A DNA stretch of 64,000 bases from Cyclobacteriaceae bacterium (GCA_028278225.1 JANQEU010000045.1:298683-362682), one strand, 5' to 3'; positions 53,329 to 62,917 are shown, numbered from the stretch's first letter. Numbers and translations are program-made. Notes: generated by a model from the sequence alone, not told the origin.

Positions 53329-54516
53329 ATGAAAAGTATTGTCAATCCCCGGATCATCATATTGGTGACAATTTCGCTGGTCCTCTACTGTTGTGAGGGT
53401 GGAAAAAAGACCTCTGTTGAAGGCCGTATTAAGGATGAAAAGGAACTTGACTGGAAGAATTTATCCCGGATCCTGATGGAAAGAATGGACCTGCAATCCG
53501 GGGAACGGGTATTGTTTGTCGCAAAACCAGGTCGGTTTGACCCCCTGGTTGCGGAGCTGGCAAGAGCCGTAAAAAGCAGTCAGGCTGAATTTCTGGGATG
53601 TGTGAGTGTAACCGATGACCGCCCGAAAAAATGGAGTTCTGATTTTGTCAATCCTACATATGACATGGAGAAGGATAAACTCCGTGAGTATCTGAAAGAT
53701 GTTGATATCGGAATAATGCTTCCCGGAGCCACGCCGAATGATCTGGTATACAAGCTTATCCAGGACAACCTGGATGTTGGAGTAGGCCGGACGATCCATT
53801 TTCACTGGTCGGGAGCGTATGACATCAGTGGAGAGGAAATTGAGATTAACCGGGAAATAGACCTCTTTTATCAGGCTTCCCTGCTAAATACTGACTATCA
53901 AAAACTGGCTGAAGATCAGCTCCGGTTTGAAAAGGCAATGAGAGGCAATACGGTCAGGGTGACAACTCCTGCCGGCACTGATATTTCCTTTGAGATTGGA
54001 GACCGGCCTGTCACCAAACAGGATGGAAATGCCTCCGCCATCCGCGCCGGAAAGTCAAGGAACCTGATAGACAGGGAAATTGAATTACCTGCCGGAGCCA
54101 TAAGAGTGGCTCCTTTGGAGGAATCGGTCAATGGCCGGATCGCCTTTCCCGATGCGATTTGGGGAGATGAGATGATTTCCGGGCTTGTTCTGGAATTTGA
54201 AAAAGGTAAAGTGGTGGAAGTGAAGGCATCCCAGGGCCTGGATGATATCAAATCTTTCCTGGCAGCCGGGGATGAATCCAGGAGATCTTTCAGGGAGTTT
54301 GCGATCGGAATGAATCCGACAATTGCTATTCCCGAAAGTGATCCGTGGATACCTTACTTTGGCTACGGAGCGGGAGTTGTGCGATTATCCCTCGGGGATA
54401 ATACCGAGCTGGGAGGTAATGTGAGCGGAAATTACCTCCGCTGGAATTTCTTTACAAATGCCACGGTGTACGTAGGAGACGGTGAATGGGTCGTAGATGG
54501 AAAACTCTTGAAATAA
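53329..54516 (+). CDS. M29-like aminopeptidase lipoprotein
   Basis: The 395-residue product has a lipoprotein signal (ILVTISLVLYCC) and resembles thermophilic aminopeptidases of family M29. The supporting segments are LELPAGAIRVAPLEESVNGRI, where M29 enzymes have LPAGE...TAP, and a C-terminal FGYGAGVVRLSLGDNTELGG, with H and D residues in similar places to the family. The metal-ligand set cannot be fully confirmed by eye. The N-terminal domain (DLQSGERVLFVAKPGRFDPL) is typical. A periplasmic or outer-membrane-attached peptidase of the M29 type is unusual since family members are normally cytoplasmic. Confidence 0.7.
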   Translation: MKSIVNPRIIILVTISLVLYCCEGGKKTSVEGRIKDEKELDWKNLSRILMERMDLQSGERVLFVAKPGRFDPLVAELARAVKSSQAEFLGCVSVTDDRPKKWSSDFVNPTYDMEKDKLREYLKDVDIGIMLPGATPNDLVYKLIQDNLDVGVGRTIHFHWSGAYDISGEEIEINREIDLFYQASLLNTDYQKLAEDQLRFEKAMRGNTVRVTTPAGTDISFEIGDRPVTKQDGNASAIRAGKSRNLIDREIELPAGAIRVAPLEESVNGRIAFPDAIWGDEMISGLVLEFEKGKVVEVKASQGLDDIKSFLAAGDESRRSFREFAIGMNPTIAIPESDPWIPYFGYGAGVVRLSLGDNTELGGNVSGNYLRWNFFTNATVYVGDGEWVVDGKLLK

Positions 54517-54518
54517 TT

Positions 54519-54550
54519 CCGGATTCCATCCGGATTCCATCCCGGATTCT
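54519..54550. repeat. Short tandem repeat with hairpin potential
   Basis: Nearly three tandem copies of CCGGATTCCAT (54519-54529, 54530-54540, then a partial CCCGGATTCT) are followed by TTTTTC. TCCGGA is self-complementary, so a hairpin is possible, and the T-rich end would allow a terminator for the peptidase gene. Confidence 0.4.
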
Positions 54551-54604
54551 TTTTCTACAAAACTTTATTGGCTAGGTTAGCAACCGATTATAACAGCCGG
54601 CAGG

Positions 54605-56809
54605 ATGTCAAAAGGGAAAGCCAATGGTATGAATGAAATCCATACCGAAAGCAAAGGACTAAATACATTCGGAGGTGTTTTTACACCATCGATTCTCACT
54701 ATCCTGGGAGTTATCATGTACCTGCGGTTTGGTTGGGTAGTTGGGAACGTAGGATTAATAGCTTCTTTGTTAATTGTTACCATCTCCACCTTAATCACTT
54801 TTCTCACTTCCCTGTCCATCGCTTCCGTTGCAACGAATACCAAGGTAAGGGCGGGAGGGGCATATTTTATGATCAGCAGATCTCTGGGAATTGAAACAGG
54901 CGGAGCTGTTGGGATACCCCTTTATATTGGCCAGACATTGTCCGTTGCACTCTACACTATCGGTTTTGCCGAAAGTTTTGTCGCAGTTTTTCCTTTTTTC
55001 AACGAGAAATTACTGGCGCTTATCGTGACAGGTGTGATCGGGATCATAGCGATCATTTCTACGAACATCGCCATCAAAACACAATATTTTATCCTCGCGG
55101 CAATAGCCATATCTCTGATCTCTCTAGTTTTTGGCAGCCCCATAGAGGATACCGCCATAGACCCCTGGTACGTCCCAAGGGAGGGATCGCAGGGATTTTG
55201 GAAGGTCTTTGCTGTATTTTTTCCGGCCGTCACGGGAATCATGACCGGTGTGAATTTGTCGGGGGACCTCAAAGACTCCCGAAAGTCAATCCCCAGGGGG
55301 ACATTTATGGCGGTGGGCACCGGCTATGTTATCTATATGATTCTACCGGTGATACTCGCTACCAGGGCAGATACGCAGACGCTGATTGATGATCCCCTGA
55401 TCATGCGCAAAATCGCATTCTGGGGGGATGCCATTCTTCTGGGAGTGTGGGGGGCTACCTTATCCAGTGCCTTAGGCAGTATTCTCGGCGCACCAAGAAT
55501 TTTGCAGGCTATGGTCAGGGACAAAGTTTTTCCCGGGTTCGTGGGTATTCTGGGCAGGGGAAGCGGCGAGGATGACAGTCCAAGGATCGGAACAATTTTC
55601 AGCATACTGATTGCATTGGTTGCCGTTTATTTTGCCAATCTTAACCTTATTGCCCCAATCCTGACCATGTTTTTTCTCACCACCTACGGCGTATTAAATA
55701 TTTCCTCAGCTATTGAAAATTTCCTTGGGAATCCGTCTTTTCGTCCAAAATTCAGGGTGAACTGGGTTTTTTCATTAATGGGTGCGGTAGGGTGTATAGG
55801 TGTGATGGTACTCATCAATCCCATAGCGACTATGATAGCCGGTTTTCTGGTCTTTGCAACGTTTATCTGGATGGAGCGCAGGCAATTGACCACAAACTGG
55901 GGTGACGTGAGGCAGGGGCTCTGGATGACAATGACCAGGGCCGGACTGCTTAAGATAAAATCCGGGAGTGATCCCAAAAACTGGTATCTTCATTTGTTGG
56001 TACTCTCCGGCGCACCTACCAAAAGGTGGCATTTGACAGCCCTTTCCAACTCATTTCTTAAGAATAAGGGCCTTATGACGGTGGCTTCCGTTGTCCCGCC
56101 AAACACGGTCAACCTGGACAGGCAGCAGAAAATGGAAAGCAGTGTCCGCGAATTCCTGCTGGACAAGGGTATCAACTGTCTTGTACGGGTAGTTTCCGCG
56201 CCCGATCCATTTGAGGGGGGCGTAAGACTGGTAGAAACCTATGGAATTGGCAATCTGTACCCAAACACGTTTGTCCTGGGCGACTCGTTAAATCCGGAAC
56301 ACACAGACCGGTACGGAAGGATGGTAGCCAAGATCCATGAAGCACACAGGAATGTTCTTATCATCAGGGAAAATGAGGTCAGAAAGTTTGGACTATACAG
56401 AAAAATTGACATCTGGTGGGCAGGGTTGAAGGGTAATGGTGCTTTGATGATCCTGCTGGGCCATCTCATCAAAAAGAGTCCCGAATGGGGAGAGGCGAAT
56501 GTCACTTTGAAGTTTGTTGCTTCCGATGAAAGTGCTTCGGAAGGCGCCGAAAAGAACCTGGATATTCTTATCAAAAAAATGAGAATAGACGTAAAGAAGG
56601 AGATAATCAATTCCGAGGGTAAATCTTTTTTCGAGATACTTAAAGCGCATTCGAAAAGGACTGACCTGACTTTCCTTGGCCTGAAAGAACCGGGTGGCGA
56701 TGAATACGGACAATACATTCGTGATTTTATTGACGAAACCAGCGATTTGCCTACTACCGTCTTTGTACTTGCAGGTCAAAAGGTAGATTTCAGCAAGGTG
56801 CTGTTATAG
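54605..56809 (+). CDS. SLC12/APC-type cation-chloride cotransporter-like protein
   Basis: The 734-residue protein has about twelve helices in its first ~450 residues, in an APC-superfamily fold. Landmarks resemble the SLC12 cation-chloride cotransporter family: GVFTPSILTILGVIMYLRFG near residue 25, GGAYFMISRSLGIETGGAVG, FFPAVTGIMTGVNLSGDLKD and LGSILGAPRILQAMVRDKVF. A soluble C-terminal region (~450-734) follows. Bacterial members transport K+, Na+ or Cl- or amino acids; the substrate here is not certain. It starts 89 bases after the peptidase gene. Confidence 0.88.
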   Translation: MSKGKANGMNEIHTESKGLNTFGGVFTPSILTILGVIMYLRFGWVVGNVGLIASLLIVTISTLITFLTSLSIASVATNTKVRAGGAYFMISRSLGIETGGAVGIPLYIGQTLSVALYTIGFAESFVAVFPFFNEKLLALIVTGVIGIIAIISTNIAIKTQYFILAAIAISLISLVFGSPIEDTAIDPWYVPREGSQGFWKVFAVFFPAVTGIMTGVNLSGDLKDSRKSIPRGTFMAVGTGYVIYMILPVILATRADTQTLIDDPLIMRKIAFWGDAILLGVWGATLSSALGSILGAPRILQAMVRDKVFPGFVGILGRGSGEDDSPRIGTIFSILIALVAVYFANLNLIAPILTMFFLTTYGVLNISSAIENFLGNPSFRPKFRVNWVFSLMGAVGCIGVMVLINPIATMIAGFLVFATFIWMERRQLTTNWGDVRQGLWMTMTRAGLLKIKSGSDPKNWYLHLLVLSGAPTKRWHLTALSNSFLKNKGLMTVASVVPPNTVNLDRQQKMESSVREFLLDKGINCLVRVVSAPDPFEGGVRLVETYGIGNLYPNTFVLGDSLNPEHTDRYGRMVAKIHEAHRNVLIIRENEVRKFGLYRKIDIWWAGLKGNGALMILLGHLIKKSPEWGEANVTLKFVASDESASEGAEKNLDILIKKMRIDVKKEIINSEGKSFFEILKAHSKRTDLTFLGLKEPGGDEYGQYIRDFIDETSDLPTTVFVLAGQKVDFSKVLL

Positions 56810-56821
56810 CACTGCCTGCGA

Positions 56822-57760
56822 TCAATTCCCGGATATATAGTCATCAAGGAGATAGCCAATTACAAAATTACTATTCCAGTCAAAAATGAAAGTTTCGGTT
56901 CCTGAGCTTTCCTTCACGGCATTGTAAATATTGAGACCGGCCATAAGCTTCGGATCATCAGTTTTGTACTCCGCCGGATCCCTGAGGATAGAATACCGGT
57001 CGCCATGCACGGGCAAACCATCTGCCAGTTCAAAAGGGACTCCTCCAATGGTAAAACAATACTTTCGGCATTCAACCGGGATATTTTTGACGAGCGCGTA
57101 TATGCTATTATAGATCGTGCCGTCAGGGGTTTGTTTTTGATAATATTTCGAGCCGTAAGACTCATACCCGACTATGGTGCCATTTTCAAACCAGGCAATT
57201 TTAGTATTTCCCGAACCTATGTCGAGAACAAATCCATTTTCCCGCAACGCTTCGGGCATCACCGCCACAAAAGCATATCTCGCTTCTTCTTCTGCTGAGA
57301 CTGTTCTGGTGGGAAATCCCAATTCCACCAAAACCGCGATGATCCCGGCTACTTTTGGATTGGTAGCGGCACTGGAACTGACAATAAAATGAATATCGCT
57401 GCTATCCAGTCCTGCGGCAGTCATATTATCAAAATATTCCCTCAGACCTGTCCGGATATCAGTCAAAGAAGCTTCATTTTCATAGACTCTGCTTACTCCG
57501 AATTCCGCCTTTTCCAGACGCCATTTTCCATCCTTACTTATAGATACGGTAAAGGCGTCGAAACCGGAGGATCCCAAAAGAATGGCCCCTTTTAGCTCAC
57601 CGTCGTCCAGGTTTGGTTTCGAATATGAGGTTATATAACTGACGGCTGACTGTTCGTCGGTAGTGATCTCGTTTGAATCCTGTTTCCGTTGGGAACAGCC
57701 TGTCAGGAGGATGATACCTACCAAAAGCCGTAGAAATGCAGTTGCCAATTTGTTGTCCAT
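56822..57760 (-). CDS. Ppx/GppA-fold lipoprotein
   Basis: The ~312-residue protein shows the phosphate-binding loop of the actin/Ppx-GppA fold (NGFVLDIGSGNTKIAWFENG) and GAILLGSSGFDAFTVSIS at the N-terminal half, which also looks like the first phosphate loop. The N-terminus from the ATG at 57760 is a lipoprotein signal (LLVGIILLTGCSQRKQ). The longer frame to 57847 adds residues before this signal and is unlikely. Export of this normally cytoplasmic nucleotide/phosphate enzyme fold is unusual. The catalytic Glu of exopolyphosphatases was not identified with confidence. It may bind polyphosphate or a ligand at the cell surface. Confidence 0.75.
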   Translation of the reverse strand: MDNKLATAFLRLLVGIILLTGCSQRKQDSNEITTDEQSAVSYITSYSKPNLDDGELKGAILLGSSGFDAFTVSISKDGKWRLEKAEFGVSRVYENEASLTDIRTGLREYFDNMTAAGLDSSDIHFIVSSSAATNPKVAGIIAVLVELGFPTRTVSAEEEARYAFVAVMPEALRENGFVLDIGSGNTKIAWFENGTIVGYESYGSKYYQKQTPDGTIYNSIYALVKNIPVECRKYCFTIGGVPFELADGLPVHGDRYSILRDPAEYKTDDPKLMAGLNIYNAVKESSGTETFIFDWNSNFVIGYLLDDYISGN

Positions 57761-57914
57761 CGAGCCAGTGAAAAAACAAAAATAATAAAAGCCTGACATC
57801 CTTGCCGGGTGGTCATTCCATGTTTGGTCAGCCATAACAGGCGACAACTATTAGATCACCCCGTATTACCCGTTTCAATTCGCTATATTTCGATATCAAA
57901 ATTGACAATCGAAT

Positions 57915-59810
57915 ATGAGAATCATTGTTCTTACAGTTTGCATCGGATTGGCAGGGTCCGTTTGTGCCCAATTCAATTTGGATCTGTACAAAGCTTATGA
58001 CAGGTATCGCGAGGTAACAATAAAGGACCGAAGATTTAAACATGAGGATATCATGAAGCTGATTGACAAACTGGGTGGGCAATTTATAGTGAACCAAGTA
58101 GGGGAATCAGCAGAGAAAAGAGCGCTGAAGCTGGTGTCGTTTGGAGACGGCCCCGTGAATGTACTGATGTGGTCTCAGATGCATGGCAATGAACCTACGG
58201 CTACAATGGCATTGATGGACATATTTAATTTTCTTGAGGCAGATGACGAATTCAACCCGTTTCGACGGGAGATCGGATCTCAACTGACACTACATTTTCT
58301 GCCTATGCTGAATCCTGACGGTGCGGCGAGATTTCAGCGTCGGAATGTGCAGGGCATTGACATTAACCGTGATGCACTTATGCTGCAGACACCGGAAGGT
58401 CAAACCCTGAAAAGAGTGAGAGACAGCCTCAATGCCGATTGGGGATTCAATTTACATGATCAGGGGAGAGCTACCTCGGTTAATACCAGGCCCGCTACCA
58501 TATCCGTTCTGGCGCCGGCCTACAATTACGAACGCGAGGTGAATGAAAAAAGAGGAGATGCCATGCAACTTATCTCATTTATGAATAGCCAGATCCAGAC
58601 ATTTATACCGGATCAGGTGGGAAGGTACTGGGATGATTTTGAGCCCCGGGCTTTCGGTGATAACATTCAAAAGTGGGGTACCAGAACCATCCTCATCGAA
58701 TCGGGTGGCTACCAGGGAGACAGGGATAAGCAGCAAATCCGCAGGATAAACTTTATCATGCTACTTACCGCATTCAAGTCAATGATTAGTGGCGCCTATG
58801 AAGATTTTCCTGTGGATCAGTACGAAGATATCCCCAATAATGGAGGTATAAGGCTGCACGACCTTATTGTAAGGAATTTGAATTTTGAGGGCATACAGAG
58901 GGATATTGCTTTCCGGATGAATGAGACTGATAGTGATGATTACAGGGATTATTACCTGGCGGGCTCGATTTCTGATATTGGAGATCTCAGCACTTCGTAT
59001 GCTTACCGGACTTTCGACGCCTCCGGACTCGAAGTGGTTAAAGGAAAAGTATACCATGAAGTATTAAATAAAATTGAAGATTTTAAGACGCTGAATACTA
59101 ATGCTTTATTGAAAGATGGATATACTGATTTTATTGTGGAAGAGGGCTATGATCCGTTCAAAAATGGGTACGGTGTGAACATACACAAGAAAGCACCTGC
59201 GGATCAGCGCATCGATATGGGTCAAAACCCGTCCCTTGTTTTGCGAAGGAACAATTCGGCCGAATACCTGCTGATCAATGGGGCAATAATTTCACTGAAT
59301 GAAAATGAAGGGTGGAAACAATTATTCGGGCCGTGGACCAGCGACTGGGCGGAAGCGGGAAATGCAAACTGGAGAAGAAGTGATGGCGTGCTGACCGGAA
59401 GTGATTCTTCCGGGTTTGTAATGACAGTTGACCAATTCGAAGATTTCCACCTGAAACTGGAGTTTCTTTCGGACAGCGAGGTTAATTCAGGTGTATTTGT
59501 CAGATGCGGGGACCGTGATAGTATTTCTCAAGCCACCTGCTACGAGATAAACATATGGGATGAACATCCTAACCAGGATTACAGAACCGGCGCTGTGGTT
59601 GGCATTGCAAAACCTTTGAAGAAGGTTAGTACAACAGGTAAATGGAGTACGTATGAGATCAGGGCAACAGGAAACAGGATAGAGGCCTGGGTAAACGGTG
59701 AGAAGACCGCTGACCTGACTCATGACGCTTTATCCATGGGATTCATTGCCCTCCAGGTTGTTTCCCCGGGAGAGATCAGGTTCAGGAATGTCCGCATAAA
59801 GGAGCTATAG
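57915..59810 (+). CDS. Secreted M14 carboxypeptidase fused to a DUF1080 domain
   Basis: The 631-residue protein has a signal peptide (MRIIVLTVCIGLAGSVCAQ), then a zinc carboxypeptidase of family M14 (~65-320). Zinc ligands are H90 and E93 (QMHGNEPTATM) and H181 (FNLHDQGRA); the catalytic glutamate is E262 (LIESGGYQGDR); substrate Arg/Asn lie in DINRD. After a ~130-residue linker domain, residues ~440-631 match the DUF1080 (3-keto-disaccharide hydrolase/LamG-like) fold: WTSDWAEAGNANWRRSDGVL, FVRCGDRDS and YEIRATGNRIEAWVNGEK. Both parts act outside the cell. The combination suggests attack on peptide-glycan or glycoprotein material. It is followed by a ceramidase-family gene. Confidence 0.85.
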   Translation: MRIIVLTVCIGLAGSVCAQFNLDLYKAYDRYREVTIKDRRFKHEDIMKLIDKLGGQFIVNQVGESAEKRALKLVSFGDGPVNVLMWSQMHGNEPTATMALMDIFNFLEADDEFNPFRREIGSQLTLHFLPMLNPDGAARFQRRNVQGIDINRDALMLQTPEGQTLKRVRDSLNADWGFNLHDQGRATSVNTRPATISVLAPAYNYEREVNEKRGDAMQLISFMNSQIQTFIPDQVGRYWDDFEPRAFGDNIQKWGTRTILIESGGYQGDRDKQQIRRINFIMLLTAFKSMISGAYEDFPVDQYEDIPNNGGIRLHDLIVRNLNFEGIQRDIAFRMNETDSDDYRDYYLAGSISDIGDLSTSYAYRTFDASGLEVVKGKVYHEVLNKIEDFKTLNTNALLKDGYTDFIVEEGYDPFKNGYGVNIHKKAPADQRIDMGQNPSLVLRRNNSAEYLLINGAIISLNENEGWKQLFGPWTSDWAEAGNANWRRSDGVLTGSDSSGFVMTVDQFEDFHLKLEFLSDSEVNSGVFVRCGDRDSISQATCYEINIWDEHPNQDYRTGAVVGIAKPLKKVSTTGKWSTYEIRATGNRIEAWVNGEKTADLTHDALSMGFIALQVVSPGEIRFRNVRIKEL

Positions 59811-59818
59811 TCATCCGA

Positions 59819-60562
59819 TTGAATCAAAGGAAAGCAAAAAGGACCGGTATCGTAATGCTGATCGCACTTGCGGTTGTGACCGGTATGGGGTTAATCCTTG
59901 CCGGAAATATCCCGCAGGATGATGATTATCACTTATTTGCTGATTCCAGGGTTGTCGCAGGCATTCCAAATTTTTGGAATGTGGTATCAAACCTTCCATT
60001 CTTAGCGGTGGGGATGTTCGGACTACTTATCCCCGGGACTTTTCATAAAGACAAACGTAGCTATTTGGTACTTTACCTTGGGATCATCCTTGTCGCCATC
60101 GGTTCCGCCTATTATCATCTTGATTCGAACAATTCAACGCTTGTGTGGGACAGGTTGCCAATGACCGTTGCATTCATGTCGCTTTGTTCTATCGTCATTG
60201 AGGAGTTCATTGCGCAGAAACCGGGTAGAACAAGTCTGATTCCCATGATCTTAGCCGGGATTTTATCGGTGGTTTACTGGATATCAACAGGCGATCTTAG
60301 GTTATATGTGTTTATTCAATTTTATCCGATGCTGGCCATTCCTGTCATTGTCATTACGTTCAGGTCCGGAGGCCGGGACACGCGTCCCTACTGGACATTG
60401 CTGGTACTTTATGGGGTGGCCAAAGTATTTGAGCACTTTGATCCGCAGACCTACGAATTGCTGGGTTTTATCAGCGGACATTCCCTCAAGCACATTGCAG
60501 CCGCCACCGGGTTGTTCGTACTGGTGAATTCTTACAGGAATAATGCTTTGGTAAAAGGCTGA
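59819..60562 (+). CDS. Ceramidase-family (CREST) integral membrane protein
   Basis: The 247-residue protein has about seven helices and the alkaline ceramidase family signs: VAGIPNFWNVVSNLPFLAVG, GSAYYHLDSNN with STLVWDRLPMTVAFM, and SGHSLKHIAAATGL near the end, placing His and Ser/Asp ligands of the CREST superfamily. It may hydrolyse ceramide-like sphingolipids or a related lipid; some Bacteroidota make sphingolipids. The start is uncertain: TTG at 59819 or ATG at 59855. It follows the M14 fusion at 8 bases. Confidence 0.8.
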   Translation: MNQRKAKRTGIVMLIALAVVTGMGLILAGNIPQDDDYHLFADSRVVAGIPNFWNVVSNLPFLAVGMFGLLIPGTFHKDKRSYLVLYLGIILVAIGSAYYHLDSNNSTLVWDRLPMTVAFMSLCSIVIEEFIAQKPGRTSLIPMILAGILSVVYWISTGDLRLYVFIQFYPMLAIPVIVITFRSGGRDTRPYWTLLVLYGVAKVFEHFDPQTYELLGFISGHSLKHIAAATGLFVLVNSYRNNALVKG

Positions 60563-60601
60563 TGACGAGTAAATTACGCTGAGTTATCTTCACCTAAAAC
60601 C

Positions 60602-61465
60602 ATGAAAAATTATACCGCCGCCGCAACTTTAGTTTTTTTTCTCTTTATAGCGCTTTCCGGTTGCCAGCCGGAACGGCCCCCGGTATTCAAAGAAGCATTG
60701 ACATTCTACGTTTCATTTGATGACGGAGTAAATGCTGACTTTGCCCTGGGGGATAAGAGCATCTATACGGCTCTTTCAAGAATTGACGTGTTCCAAGCGG
60801 AGGCCGGAATGAACAATGCCGACCATGAGATTGTGTCCGGAAAGGGCAAATGGGGCGACGCTTTCCGGTTCGGCAGGAAAAGTGATACTATTATTTTCTA
60901 CAAGAGTAAGGATAATATTATCTACAGTTCCCAATCCTGGTCTGGTACTATCTCCTTTTGGCTGAGCCTGGACCCGGAAACGGACCTGGAACCCGGCTAT
61001 ACCGACCCGATACAGATCACCGATGTGCGGTATGATGATGCCTCGATATGGGTGGATTTTACGAATGAAAACCCCAGGGACTTCAGGCTTGGCGTGTTCG
61101 GTGACAAAGACATCTGGAGTCAGGATACCCTGAATTCGAGCCGTGATGCGGAATTTGAAAGAAGGACGGTCCGTGTAAAATCACCACCGTTTTCAGGTGA
61201 AAACTGGACGCATGTGGCCATTACCTATAAAGACCTTGGTACTGCTCAAAGTGCAGCTACATTATATCTCAATGGTGAAAAAATTGGTTCCATTGAAGGA
61301 ATCGATGACCCGTTCACCTGGAACCTGGAGGACTCCAATATCTACATTGGCCTGAATTTCACAGGCTTGATGGATGAGTTATCCATCTTCAATACACCAT
61401 TGACTGAAGGGCAAATTCAGGAGCTTTACAATATGGAGGGTGGCTTAAAACCGATTTTGAACTAA
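60602..61465 (+). CDS. LamG-domain lipoprotein
   Basis: The 287-residue product has a lipoprotein signal (LVFFLFIALSGCQPE) and a concanavalin-like (LamG) beta sandwich: YVSFDDGVNADFALGDKSIY at the start, WSGTISFWLSLDPETDLE, WTHVAITYKDLG and LMDELSIFNTPLTEGQIQEL. Such domains bind sugars or serve as adhesins. It overlaps the convergent aminotransferase gene by 4 bases. Role unknown. Confidence 0.85.
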   Translation: MKNYTAAATLVFFLFIALSGCQPERPPVFKEALTFYVSFDDGVNADFALGDKSIYTALSRIDVFQAEAGMNNADHEIVSGKGKWGDAFRFGRKSDTIIFYKSKDNIIYSSQSWSGTISFWLSLDPETDLEPGYTDPIQITDVRYDDASIWVDFTNENPRDFRLGVFGDKDIWSQDTLNSSRDAEFERRTVRVKSPPFSGENWTHVAITYKDLGTAQSAATLYLNGEKIGSIEGIDDPFTWNLEDSNIYIGLNFTGLMDELSIFNTPLTEGQIQELYNMEGGLKPILN

Positions 61466-62814
61466 GTCCTTTTTCCGGTGATATACCGGTCGAGCCGGCC
61501 CATAGCTACTCTGAGGCCCTCCTTTGAAAAGTAAGGATAGACCATTCTGAACAGGCCTTTCTTCGAGTGACCAAAACCCTGGCCCGGGGTGAGAAGAATG
61601 CCGGTATTTTCATACAGGTCCAGCCACAGTTCATTTTCAGCTTCCTGCGTATTCCGGTCTAAAAACTCCGACAGGTCCAGCCATACAAATAAACTTCCTC
61701 TTGAAGGCACATATGGAATGCCTGCATTTTTTAAGGTCGGAATAACAGTTGCATATGCCTCCGTCAGCAATTTTTGATTGGTTGAAATGTAAGATTTAAG
61801 GAAATGCTCATCTTCCAGTACTTTTTCAAGTACCCACTGCGTGTGATTGGAAACCAGGTGTGAATAGTTCAGGTTATTGTAGGCCCGGATAAATAATTCA
61901 TTGAAAGAGTACACAAAACCAACCCGTAAGCCGGAAATACCGAAATCTTTGGAAAATGAATACCAGAGGTGCAGGTAATCACTTTTCTTCTGTTCCATTA
62001 TGCCGGCAAATGACACAAAATCTACCTTATTGGGATAATCACTCCTGATATCAGGATGACTTGTATCTATCAGAGAAAGTGCGTAGATCTCGTTCAAGAC
62101 CAGGTGAACTTCATTTGCAAGGCACCAGTCTGTGATTTGCATTAGGTGCTCGTACGGGTACAACCCGCCGGTAGGATTATCCGGATTGGTCAAAACCAGT
62201 ATTTTGAAGTTTTTGCCGTTTTCTTCGATCCTCTTTTTGGTATCCTCCAAATGCGAAATATCCAGTATCGGGCCATCTTTTAGATCAGAGATATCATGAT
62301 GCGTAACGATGTCAAATCGTTCCATTGCTGCAATGTTGCTTACATCCTGTTTGTACACCGGATAACACGGCGCCGGGAAGGCTGCAACATCACCGGGATC
62401 CCCTAGTACGAGGCTGGTCATTTCTATCACACCCGTGGCGCCGGCTGAAAATGCCAGTTTTTCAGGGTCGGCAGGGCATTTGGTCAGGAACTTCTCCATG
62501 AAATTAGCTACCGCTTCTCTGAAAGAGGGTGCACCCTGTCCGGAAGTATAACCTGCTACCCAGTCAGGAATGTCATTATTACCGGTAATTTCCATGATCT
62601 TTTCCCTAAGCATGGACCAGTTGAGTTTATTCTCGGCAAGGTTCAAAGGAAACGTGCCGCCGGGGTTGGTATTCTTGTGATAGAGATTTTGTGAAGCTTC
62701 AAAAAACTTCGCCATGTCCACCCGCAGGACATTGGTGGAGGCTTTGGTACCACGTGAGGATAAACTGTTTGTCATTGTCAGGTGAAAGGTAAACCGTTTT
62801 TTGGAGTTGTACAT
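61462..62814 (-). CDS. PLP-dependent class I/II aminotransferase
   Basis: The ~437-450-residue protein is a fold-type I enzyme. The N-terminal segment has AENKLNW as in ACC synthase/AAT-like members. The nucleotide/cofactor parts are visible in FSAGATGVIEMTSLVLGDPG, LVLTNPDNPTGGLYPYEHL and the Schiff-base lysine in WYSFSKDFGISGLRVGF. A downstream arginine in FRMVYPYFSKEGL binds carboxylate substrates. The start at 62814 could instead be the ATG at 62775. Substrate cannot be told; it is convergent with the LamG gene. Confidence 0.9.
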   Translation of the reverse strand: MYNSKKRFTFHLTMTNSLSSRGTKASTNVLRVDMAKFFEASQNLYHKNTNPGGTFPLNLAENKLNWSMLREKIMEITGNNDIPDWVAGYTSGQGAPSFREAVANFMEKFLTKCPADPEKLAFSAGATGVIEMTSLVLGDPGDVAAFPAPCYPVYKQDVSNIAAMERFDIVTHHDISDLKDGPILDISHLEDTKKRIEENGKNFKILVLTNPDNPTGGLYPYEHLMQITDWCLANEVHLVLNEIYALSLIDTSHPDIRSDYPNKVDFVSFAGIMEQKKSDYLHLWYSFSKDFGISGLRVGFVYSFNELFIRAYNNLNYSHLVSNHTQWVLEKVLEDEHFLKSYISTNQKLLTEAYATVIPTLKNAGIPYVPSRGSLFVWLDLSEFLDRNTQEAENELWLDLYENTGILLTPGQGFGHSKKGLFRMVYPYFSKEGLRVAMGRLDRYITGKRT

Positions 62815-62909
62815 TGGTTATTTGGGCTCAATATTGCAGAGATCATATACAGGACAGGCTAATTGGATGATGATTGCGAAGTTTGGAAGGAGTTGTCCCT
62901 ATTGGGAAA

Positions 62910-62917
62910 TAAATTTG
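62910..62917 (+). promoter_or_regulatory. Candidate Bacteroidota -7 element
   Basis: TAAATTTG matches TAnnTTTG and lies 23 bases before the ATG at 62940. A TTTG at 62882 is a possible -33 element, but its spacing is longer than usual. Confidence 0.35.

Noticed and set aside
54519..54550. CRISPR or attachment site
   Set aside because: Only about three 11-bp copies without spacers; a terminator-like hairpin is more likely.
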